NCBI GenBank assembly: GCA_964362925.1
Contig: CAYIGA010000010.1
Coordinates: 1 to 26,558 of the forward strand
Direction: 5' to 3'
Source of the DNA: JANLIQ01 sp964362925
GTDB lineage: Bacteria; Patescibacteriota; UBA1384; 2-12-FULL-50-11
Length of the DNA: 26,558 nucleotides
Shown: positions 19,915 to 26,558 of the stretch, in pieces
Position numbering within the stretch: the stretch's first letter is position 1
How the letters are laid out: the number at the start of each line of letters is the position of its first letter
Translations under genes and position numbers: made by a program
The notes under the pieces: generated by a model
Seen by the model: the letters and a program-made list of their open reading frames with translations, nothing else
Databases searched by the model: none
What the model was told of the DNA's origin: nothing

Positions 19915-22563
19915 ATGTTTCTATTGAAGCGCCTCTTGGGCGACGCCAACAAAAAAGAAATTAGTCGCTACCAAACTATTGTCGACCAAACTAATGCTCT
20001 AGAGAACCAATTTGAGTCGATTAGCGACTCGGAGTTGACGGCCTTATCAACAGAGATGAAGGCGACTGTTTCTAAATCAGCCTTGGAAATCATCTCCAAA
20101 ACAAATTTGATCGATGATCGGAAGGAGCGTAATCTTGAACGTAAGAAACTCATCTTTGAGATTTTAGCACCTAAAGAAGCATATGCTTATGGACTAGTCC
20201 GGGAAGCGTCTAAACGGGCGATCGGTTTACGCCACTACGACGAACAGATTCTCGGTGGAGCGGTCTTACACCGCGGGCAGATCGCAGAGATGAAAACAGG
20301 CGAGGGCAAAACCCTGGTCGCTAGTTTGCCTCTTTATCTCAATGCCTTAATTGGCTTGGGCGTTCATTTAGTGACAGTTAACGATTATCTGGCTCGTCGC
20401 GATGCCGGTTGGATCGGTCCGGTCTATACACTCCTCGGATTAACGATTGGGGTAATCGGTCCGCAATTTTCCTATCGATATGATCCGACTTTTAACAACG
20501 GCGCCAGCGACGAAAGACTATGCCATTTCAGGGAAGTTTCTCGCCAAGAAGCTTATATGGCCGATATTACTTACGGAACCAACAACGAATTTGGCTTTGA
20601 CTATTTGAGAGACAATATGGTTCAATCTTTATCTCAACTATCTCAAAGAGAATTAGTATATGCTATAGTTGATGAAGTTGATTCAATATTAATTGACGAA
20701 GCCCGAACGCCTTTAATTATTTCCGCTCCTAGCTCCGAGTCGGCCGATCTCTACGCCAAATTTGCTCAAACGGTTAGCAAATTAAAGGCTACTGTTGATT
20801 TTACTGTTGACGAAAAGGCCCACGCCGCGTCGTTAACTGCCGAAGGTATCACTCGGCTCGAAAAATTAATTGGCATCGAAAACCTTTACGCCCCACAACA
20901 TGTCGAATTAGTTCATCATGTCGACTCCGCTCTAAAAGCATATACTTTGTACCTAAAAAATAAAGAATATGTCGTTAAAGATGGTCAAATCATTATTGTC
21001 GACGAGTTTACCGGCCGATTGCTGACTGGTCGCCGTTACTCGGCCGGTCTTCATCAAGCTATTGAGGCCAAAGAGGGAGTGTCGGTTCAGGATGAATCAG
21101 TCACCCTGGCGACGATTACTTTTCAGAACTACTTCCGGCTTTACGCCAAACTATCAGGCATGACTGGCACAGCCGTGACCGAAGCCGAGGAATTTTCCAA
21201 GATATATAACCTCGAAGTCGTCACTATTCCGACTCACCGACCAATGGTTCGAATCGATCGCCAAGACGTCATTTTTAAAACCGAAGAGGCTAAATTCCGG
21301 GCCGTTACTAACCTTATCGGCGAGAAAAACGCTAATGGCCAGCCGGTATTGGTCGGGACAGTTTCCATCGCCAAATCAGAAAAATTATCGAAATTTCTCA
21401 AGGCCGCCAAAATCCCCCACACAATTTTAAACGCCAAACATCACCAAAAAGAGGGCGAAATAGTCGCCCAGGCCGGAAAACCGGGCGGGGTAACGGTGGC
21501 AACCAATATGGCCGGACGAGGTGTCGATATAATTCTTGGTGGACAGCCTCCAGGGCTGACCGCCAAGAACGACGAAGGGAGCATTTTAGGCAGTCAGCCA
21601 CCTTCAACCGACCAGACTGGGGCGGCTTTTGAGAAATGGGAAGACGATCATCGGCAAATTATTGAACTAGGTGGGCTGTTTGTTATCGGCACCGAGCGAC
21701 ACGAATCACGTCGGATTGACAACCAACTCCGAGGCCGATCCGGTCGTCAGGGCGACCCTGGCGTCAGTCAATTTTTCATCTCGATGGACGATGATTTAAT
21801 GCGCATTTTTGGCGGCGAGCGGATGAAGGGTTTAATGGAACGCTTAAAAATTCCTGACGATATCAGCATTAATAACGCCCTGCTCTCCAAAGCGATCGAA
21901 CAGTCGCAGAGTAAAGTCGAGACTCACAATTTTGATATTCGTAAACAGTTAGTTGAATTCGACGACGTCATGAACAAGCATCGCGAGGCAATTTATCGTC
22001 GACGGGATCATATTCTGCGAATTTCGGCCGACCAGTCCGCCACCTTTCACCAGGAGCTGTTGGCGTTAATGACCGAAACCGAGCAAGTGGAGTACCAAAA
22101 AAAATCTGACACTTGGCCGATAGAATTACGGCTTGATATAGAGCGAGCGATCAGTTTGCGGATAATCGACACCATGTGGGTTGAGCACTTAAAAACGATC
22201 GATGCCCTGCGCGAAAGCATCGGATTGCGAGGTTACGGTCAACGGGATCCGATTGTTGAGTATAAACGGGAGGCTTATGACTACTTCCAACAACTCCAAG
22301 CCAATATCGACGCCCAAATTACTGTCTTATTGCTCCGCGCCCAAATCGAGCTCAACGCTCCCGTCAAGCTGGAACCGACGCCGCAGGAGGTAATAACTAA
22401 TGATCCAACTGGTAACGACGACAACATCGGCCGATCCAGCGCTGTTAAAACTAAGGTCGGTCGGAACGATCCTTGCCCGTGTGGAGCGACTAATCCTCTG
22501 ACTGGAAAAACTTACAAATACAAACAGTGTGGCCTCGTCAACGCCCGACACCACAGGGCTTAA
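19915..22563 (+). CDS. secA: Preprotein translocase ATPase SecA
   Basis: 882 aa. It drives export of unfolded proteins through SecYEG. Walker A is MKTGEGKTLV with Lys132, Walker B DEVDSILIDEART, the preprotein crosslinking domain follows, then GMTGTAVTEAEEF, and the second ATPase lobe carries TNMAGRGVDIILGG and QLRGRSGRQGDPG. The tail is a variant zinc-binding segment: NDPCPCGATNPLTGKTYKYK then QCGLVNARHH. The usual form is C-x-C-x8-C-C/H; here 14 residues separate the second and third Cys, and the fourth ligand would have to be one of the terminal His. The start at 19915 has no good Shine-Dalgarno. Confidence 0.97.
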   Translation: MFLLKRLLGDANKKEISRYQTIVDQTNALENQFESISDSELTALSTEMKATVSKSALEIISKTNLIDDRKERNLERKKLIFEILAPKEAYAYGLVREASKRAIGLRHYDEQILGGAVLHRGQIAEMKTGEGKTLVASLPLYLNALIGLGVHLVTVNDYLARRDAGWIGPVYTLLGLTIGVIGPQFSYRYDPTFNNGASDERLCHFREVSRQEAYMADITYGTNNEFGFDYLRDNMVQSLSQLSQRELVYAIVDEVDSILIDEARTPLIISAPSSESADLYAKFAQTVSKLKATVDFTVDEKAHAASLTAEGITRLEKLIGIENLYAPQHVELVHHVDSALKAYTLYLKNKEYVVKDGQIIIVDEFTGRLLTGRRYSAGLHQAIEAKEGVSVQDESVTLATITFQNYFRLYAKLSGMTGTAVTEAEEFSKIYNLEVVTIPTHRPMVRIDRQDVIFKTEEAKFRAVTNLIGEKNANGQPVLVGTVSIAKSEKLSKFLKAAKIPHTILNAKHHQKEGEIVAQAGKPGGVTVATNMAGRGVDIILGGQPPGLTAKNDEGSILGSQPPSTDQTGAAFEKWEDDHRQIIELGGLFVIGTERHESRRIDNQLRGRSGRQGDPGVSQFFISMDDDLMRIFGGERMKGLMERLKIPDDISINNALLSKAIEQSQSKVETHNFDIRKQLVEFDDVMNKHREAIYRRRDHILRISADQSATFHQELLALMTETEQVEYQKKSDTWPIELRLDIERAISLRIIDTMWVEHLKTIDALRESIGLRGYGQRDPIVEYKREAYDYFQQLQANIDAQITVLLLRAQIELNAPVKLEPTPQEVITNDPTGNDDNIGRSSAVKTKVGRNDPCPCGATNPLTGKTYKYKQCGLVNARHHRA

Positions 22564-22592
22564 TAACCAATTCATTGATTAATATTTTTGTT

Positions 22593-23396
22593 ATGCCATT
22601 AATTGATTTTGATGATTTACTCATTCAAGCCGACCAGCTCCGCGATAGCGCCCGGGTCGATCAAGCGATTAGCGCCTACCAAGATATCGTCCAACTAGCA
22701 ACAGACGATCACGAAACTTTTTTCAAAGCCCGGGCATTACATGGCGCCGGTGTTGCGGCCAAAGAATCGATTCTTGATAATAACAGCTCCTATTACCGTG
22801 ACGCGATGATTTTTTTAACCGCGGCCAAAGAACTTTATCGCTCTTTGGCCGATCAAAGAATGGTCGGTGCCGTTGATCGCGATATGGCTATTTGCGCCGA
22901 TTATGCCGCCGATTATCCGACCGCATTGACTTATTTTCAGAAAGCAATAGCGACGTTTGAGCGATCGGATTTTTTCGGCGAGCTGGCTATTACTTACGAT
23001 AAAATCGGTCGGCATTTCTCCAAAATCGGTCGACTAGATGAAGCAAAGATGTTTATCGATCGGGCCCTCCAAATATTTAAAAAAGAGCCAACGGCCGGAT
23101 TTTTTCGGGCGACAACCTTGCTTGATGGCGCCAAGGTTAAATTTCAGCTCGGTCGTTTTGAGGCGGCGCTCGATCAGGCGAAAATTGCCTTAAGCTGGTT
23201 TCAGGCCGAGCATCCGGGTAAAAATTATCTTCGACGTCAAGCCGAACTCTACGGCCTCATTTCGGCGATCGAGACCGAACTTGGTGAAAATAAAGCGGCT
23301 ATCGCCAGCTATGATCGCTACCGGAATCTCGTTAAAAATTTTGATCCGCTCGCAATCAAAGTGGTCGAGCAGGATCTAAACGGGCTGGCTCGGTAG
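22593..23396 (+). CDS. Tetratricopeptide-repeat protein
   Basis: 267 aa, helical throughout and without signal peptide or membrane segment. At least five TPR-like units can be seen, for example RVDQAISAYQDIVQLA, AADYPTALTYFQKAIATFER, KIGRLDEAKMFIDRALQIFK and QLGRFEAALDQAKIALSWFQ. TPR arrays bind other proteins; no catalytic domain is attached, so the partner is unknown. The start MPLIDFDDLL at 22593 begins the first helix; a longer frame from 22527 would overlap secA. It may be cotranscribed with secA (29-nt gap), although a link to secretion is only positional. Confidence 0.8.
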   Translation: MPLIDFDDLLIQADQLRDSARVDQAISAYQDIVQLATDDHETFFKARALHGAGVAAKESILDNNSSYYRDAMIFLTAAKELYRSLADQRMVGAVDRDMAICADYAADYPTALTYFQKAIATFERSDFFGELAITYDKIGRHFSKIGRLDEAKMFIDRALQIFKKEPTAGFFRATTLLDGAKVKFQLGRFEAALDQAKIALSWFQAEHPGKNYLRRQAELYGLISAIETELGENKAAIASYDRYRNLVKNFDPLAIKVVEQDLNGLAR

Positions 23397-23415
23397 CGTT
23401 TAAGTCGCTACAGTT

Positions 23416-24666
23416 ATGTTGATGAGTCGTTTGCGACAATTTTGGTCTAAAATTGGTCCGGGTTTAGTCACCGGCGTCAGCGATGATGATCCGTCCGGTA
23501 TCATTATTTACGCTCAAACCGGCGCTTTAGCTGGTTTTGGTCTGCTTTGGAGCGCTCTTTTTACCTTTCCGTTAATGGCGGCAATTCAAGAAATGTGTGC
23601 TCGGATTGGCCTGGTGACCGGCCACGGTTTAGCCGGCAACCTGAAGCGTCACTACCCACGACCGGTTCTGCTGGTTCTGATTGGCTTGGCGGTCGCTGGG
23701 ACGACGCTTAATATCGGTGCCGATCTGGCGGCGATGGCCGAAGTCACCCATCTACTTTTACCGATACCGGAATGGATTTTAGCGATCACCTTTGCTGGAT
23801 TGATTGTCTTTTTGCTTATTTATACATCCTATAAAACGTTGGCCAAAATCTTAAAATGGACAGCGCTGACGATTTTGGCCTATGTCGCCGTCCCGTTTTT
23901 CAGCCAAACCGACTGGCAAGCGGCGATTTATCATACCGTCGTGCCGTCAATCTCATTCAATCGAGAGACGGTTCTACTGTTCGTTGCTATTTTAGGGACA
24001 ACCATCTCGCCGTACCTATTTTTCTGGCAGACCTCAATGGAGGTGGAGGATAAGTTGACGAAGATGAAGCGGTATTTGGCTCGTTGGATTATCACTAAGC
24101 ACGAACTGCGCGATATGCGCGAAGATGTCACTCTGGGCATGTTCGTTTCCAATGCCGTGATGTGGTTTATTATCGTCGCCACCGCCGTGACCCTTAACGC
24201 CAACGGCGTGACCGAAATTGCCACGGCCGCCGCCGCCGCCGAAGCGCTCAAACCGTTTGTCGGCAATGCCGCCTATCTTGTTTTTACGTTCGGCATTATC
24301 AGTATGGGGGTATTAGCTATTCCTGTTCTTGCCGGCGGTAGCTCTTATGCTCTTGCCGAAGTAATGGGTTGGCGGGAGGGGCTAAACAAAACCTTCCATC
24401 AGGCCAAGCAATTTTACGGTGTTATAATTATCTCAACCCTAGTTGGACTAATGATCCCGTTCTTTGGCATTGACCCGATCAAGGCCTTATTTTACACTGG
24501 TGTTTTTTACGGGATCACCGCCCCAATTCTAATCTTCGCCATTTTGCACATCGTCAATAACAAGCAGGTGATGGGTCGGTACACCAACTCGCCAATCAGT
24601 AATCTCTTTGGTTATTTGGTGATGATCTTAATGGCGGTTGCCGCCATTGGAGTGTTTGTGCTCTAG
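23416..24666 (+). CDS. NRAMP-family-related divalent cation transporter with altered metal site
   Basis: 416 aa with about 11 membrane helices. The first helix region is GPGLVTGVSDDDPSGIIIYA, corresponding to the NRAMP DPGN helix, but it reads Asp25-Pro26-Ser27-Gly28. The sixth helix region reads TTISPYLFFWQTSMEVED where classical members have a Met-Pro-His motif; the metal-binding Met is absent. In known NRAMP proteins Asp, Asn and Met coordinate Mn2+ or Fe2+, so another cation, possibly Mg2+, is more likely here, but this is inference. The start at 23416 lacks a Shine-Dalgarno; 23422 is an alternative. It begins 19 nt after the TPR gene. Confidence 0.85.
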   Translation: MLMSRLRQFWSKIGPGLVTGVSDDDPSGIIIYAQTGALAGFGLLWSALFTFPLMAAIQEMCARIGLVTGHGLAGNLKRHYPRPVLLVLIGLAVAGTTLNIGADLAAMAEVTHLLLPIPEWILAITFAGLIVFLLIYTSYKTLAKILKWTALTILAYVAVPFFSQTDWQAAIYHTVVPSISFNRETVLLFVAILGTTISPYLFFWQTSMEVEDKLTKMKRYLARWIITKHELRDMREDVTLGMFVSNAVMWFIIVATAVTLNANGVTEIATAAAAAEALKPFVGNAAYLVFTFGIISMGVLAIPVLAGGSSYALAEVMGWREGLNKTFHQAKQFYGVIIISTLVGLMIPFFGIDPIKALFYTGVFYGITAPILIFAILHIVNNKQVMGRYTNSPISNLFGYLVMILMAVAAIGVFVL

Positions 24667-24705
24667 GACTACCCTTGCGGCGCTGACCCTGGTAACATCA
24701 AGCTG

Positions 24706-25455
24706 ATGGATGATATTTTAACTGTCGGCTCGCCAAAACTGACTCGACCGCTGGCCGACAAAGAGGTTAAAGTGCCGCTGATTGAAATGAAGGCGGTCAC
24801 TAAAAAATACGGCCATCGAGTCGCTGTCAGCGATGTTAATTTAATTATTTACGAAGGGGAGTTCGTCTGCTTGGTCGGCCAATCGGGGGTTGGCAAAACC
24901 ACTTTAATTAAATTTTTAACCAAACAAGAGTCGCCTACCTCTGGCGTGGTTTTTGTCGCTGGTCGCAATTTAGCCGAATTGCGCGGTAGTGAACTTCCCT
25001 ACTATCGTCGAAAGATCGGCGTCGTCTTTCAGGATTTTAAACTTTTACCGCAAAAAACCGTCTTTGAGAACGTCGCTTTTGCTCTGGAAGTTTGTGGTAC
25101 GGCTCGGGCCGACATTAATCGCCGGGTCGAAAAAGTTCTCGATCTCGTCAATTTGGGAAGGAGTAAGAATAATTACCCGAGCGAACTCTCCGGCGGCGAG
25201 CGCCAAAGAGCTACTATTGCTCGAGCTTTGGTTCACGCCCCAAAACTCCTGATTGCCGACGAACCGACCGGTAATCTTGACCCTGTTAACACCTTCGAAA
25301 TTATCGATCTGCTTAACCGAATCAACCAAAAAGGGACGACGGTAATTTTGGCGACCCACAACCGTCAAGCCGTCGATCGGATTCAAAAACGGGTTCTATT
25401 GATGAAATCCGGCAAATTAGTTAGCGACCAGAAAATGGGAAAGTATGTTATTTAA
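24706..25455 (+). CDS. ftsE: Cell division ABC ATPase FtsE
   Basis: 249 aa. Walker A is GQSGVGKTTL with Lys64, the Q-loop is VFQDFKLLPQKTVFENVAFAL (the FtsE-typical DF-LLP segment), the signature is LSGGERQRATIARAL, Walker B LLIADEPTGNLDP, and the switch His is in LATHN. The first about 23 residues (MDDILTVGSPKLTRPL) precede the usual FtsE start and are an extension. With FtsX it forms a complex that activates peptidoglycan hydrolases at the septum. Its stop overlaps the ftsX start by 1 nt (TAATG). Confidence 0.95.
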   Translation: MDDILTVGSPKLTRPLADKEVKVPLIEMKAVTKKYGHRVAVSDVNLIIYEGEFVCLVGQSGVGKTTLIKFLTKQESPTSGVVFVAGRNLAELRGSELPYYRRKIGVVFQDFKLLPQKTVFENVAFALEVCGTARADINRRVEKVLDLVNLGRSKNNYPSELSGGERQRATIARALVHAPKLLIADEPTGNLDPVNTFEIIDLLNRINQKGTTVILATHNRQAVDRIQKRVLLMKSGKLVSDQKMGKYVI

Positions 25456-26369
25456 TGGAAACTTTCGGTCGAATTATAAGATTGGGCTACACCAACTTCT
25501 GGCGCAACCGCTGGTTGACGCTCGGGGCGACGTTGTTAATGACACTGACGCTGATAATGATCTCGGTCTCTCTAGTCTTAAGCTTGATTGTCCGCGATCT
25601 AGCGACGACTATTCGTTCCAAGATCGATTTAACGATTTATTTTCGTGACGATGCCCTGCCCGACAGTGACATTACTGCCCTTGGCGATCGAATTAAACTC
25701 CAGAATGGGGTAGCCGAGGTCACTTTTACCGATAAACGGGCGGCCTTGACGATTTGGAATCGCCTGCCAATTAACGAAAACATCAAGCGGCCGGTTGGAG
25801 AAAGTTACAATCCCCTCCCCCGAAGTTTACAAATTCGGTCAGCTAACCCCGATAATATCCAAAGTTTAGTTGAGACAATCGCCGTCGAGGATAGCCAGAA
25901 AATCGTCTGTGACGAGTGTGTTTCGTACTCGAAAAACAAAGAAACAGTTGACCGTTTACTCTCAATCACCCGTTTTATTCAACGGGCGGGACTGTTTTTG
26001 AGCTTGTTTTTTGGCCTGATCGCTGTCTTCAATGTGATGAATATTATTCGAATCACTATCGGCGCTCGCTCTGACGAGATCGAAATTATGCGTTATGTCG
26101 GGGCTAGTAACGCCTTTGTTCGCGGGCCGTTTATCGTTGAGGGCATTCTCTACGGCGTCTTGGGGACGATTTTTACAACCATCTTTCTGTTGATAATTGC
26201 TAAATTCGTCTCGCCGTCCGTTGATACTGTTTTTGCTAACTTTGGCGTCAATTTTTTTCAGCTAATCCTAGTCAATCTCTGGACGCTGATCGGTATTCAG
26301 ATCGCCATCGGCGTCCTCTTGGGCGTCATCGTCAGTTCTATATCCGTCAGAAGATTTCTCAAAGCGTAA
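25455..26369 (+). CDS. ftsX: Cell division membrane protein FtsX
   Basis: 304 aa, typical length. Membrane helices at about 21-46, 177-200, 229-251 and 273-296, with the large outer loop (47-176) between the first two. The conserved cytoplasmic segment is RSDEIEIMRYVGASNAFVRG before helix 3. The outer loop has Cys152 and Cys155 (VCDECVSY), which could form a disulphide. FtsX passes the FtsE ATPase cycle to an outer hydrolase or activator; the cut gene beginning at 26506 might encode such a partner, but too little is visible. Confidence 0.95.
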   Translation: METFGRIIRLGYTNFWRNRWLTLGATLLMTLTLIMISVSLVLSLIVRDLATTIRSKIDLTIYFRDDALPDSDITALGDRIKLQNGVAEVTFTDKRAALTIWNRLPINENIKRPVGESYNPLPRSLQIRSANPDNIQSLVETIAVEDSQKIVCDECVSYSKNKETVDRLLSITRFIQRAGLFLSLFFGLIAVFNVMNIIRITIGARSDEIEIMRYVGASNAFVRGPFIVEGILYGVLGTIFTTIFLLIIAKFVSPSVDTVFANFGVNFFQLILVNLWTLIGIQIAIGVLLGVIVSSISVRRFLKA

Positions 26370-26384
26370 GAAACTGCCGCAAAA

Positions 26385-26425
26385 CCCCAGCCATATCGCA
26401 CCCCAGGGGTGCGATATGGCTGGGG
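26385..26425. repeat. Near-perfect 41-bp GC-rich palindrome
   Basis: Two exactly complementary 20-nt arms (26385-26404 beginning CCCCAGCC, and 26406-26425 ending GGCTGGGG) are separated by the single base A at 26405. It lies 15 nt after the ftsX stop. No U tract follows on the plus strand; on the minus strand four T follow the stem. A perfect 20-bp stem exceeds what a terminator needs, so an mRNA-stabilising hairpin or mobile palindrome are alternatives. Confidence 0.9.
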
Positions 26426-26488
26426 ATGTAGAATACTAATCTAAATAGCAACTCTTAACTTTTGCCATATCCAACATTGACTTCTCTG

Positions 26489-26500
26489 TTACAATTAGAC
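26489..26500 (+). promoter_or_regulatory. Candidate extended -10 for the last gene
   Basis: TGT followed by TACAAT matches an extended -10. A second -10-like hexamer, TAGACT, ends 5 nt before the ATG at 26506. Either would give a very short or absent leader. No good -35 is seen. Confidence 0.35.
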
Positions 26501-26505
26501 TACTC

Positions 26506-26558
26506 AATGATGATTGGAGGTCGTTTAGCAAGATTGGTTATCACTTTTGTCGCCGTGA
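26506..26558 (+). CDS. Start of a gene cut by the window end
   Basis: ATG-ATG at 26506-26511 opens a frame reading MMIGGRLARLVITFVAV up to the window end. The Arg-containing head followed by a hydrophobic run suggests a signal peptide or membrane anchor. Position behind ftsEX makes an envelope hydrolase, its activator or a protease reasonable guesses, but 17 residues cannot decide it. Confidence 0.4.

Noticed and set aside
26385..26425. Ordinary rho-independent terminator of ftsEX
   Set aside because: No U tract follows on the plus strand (ATGTAGAATAC follows), so it is listed as a palindrome instead.
1..26558. Recoded UGA as in some CPR lineages
   Set aside because: TGA ends mreB, mreC, mrdA, the C39 gene and the baseplate-J-like gene at expected lengths, and no conserved gene contains in-frame TGA.

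Overview
The window reads as one contig piece from a Candidate Phyla Radiation (Patescibacteria-like) bacterium. The grounds are: a shortened alanyl-tRNA synthetase that stops at the end of the editing domain; an FtsA-like ATPase next to a membrane protein with a baseplate-J-like domain; a PaaX/Cas2-like small protein of a type I associate with CPR genomes; dense gene packing; and many starts without a Shine-Dalgarno. TGA closes many genes (mreB, mreC, mrdA, the C39 protein) and never occurs in frame, so the code is standard. A more exact lineage cannot be read from the sequence.

Layout. 1-2585: a 45-bp tandem repeat runs into a lytic transglycosylase gene, then alaS. 2582-3919 is an accessory insert: a small minus-strand gene converging on alaS; a 27-nt hairpin; a PaaX/Cas2-like gene bracketed by two perfect 30-bp palindromes; and a decayed second copy of the alaS 3' end, which converges on a minus-strand gene of unknown function. 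4386-9716: FtsA-like protein, baseplate-J-like membrane protein, ruvX, mltG, C39-like protease. 9765-14077: tight mreB-mreC-mreD-mrdA elongasome operon. 14174-17783: CdaR/PucR-type regulator, a 338-nt gap with a candidate structured RNA on the minus strand, and a response regulator-histidine kinase pair on the minus strand. 18082-24666: greA, serS, secA, a TPR protein, an NRAMP-like transporter. 24706-26558: ftsE-ftsX, a near-perfect 41-bp palindrome and the start of a further gene.

Most of the window is housekeeping: peptidoglycan synthesis and remodelling (SLT, MltG, C39, Mre/PBP2, FtsEX), translation (AlaS, SerS), transcript cleavage (GreA) and secretion (SecA). The most unusual segment is the insert behind alaS. 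Its palindrome-bounded PaaX/Cas2-like cassette ends within about 5-10 nt of a second, diverged alaS tail. This looks like a small mobile or gene-replacement element that used the 3' end of alaS and left the old end behind. No CRISPR array, cas1, tRNA or rRNA was seen.
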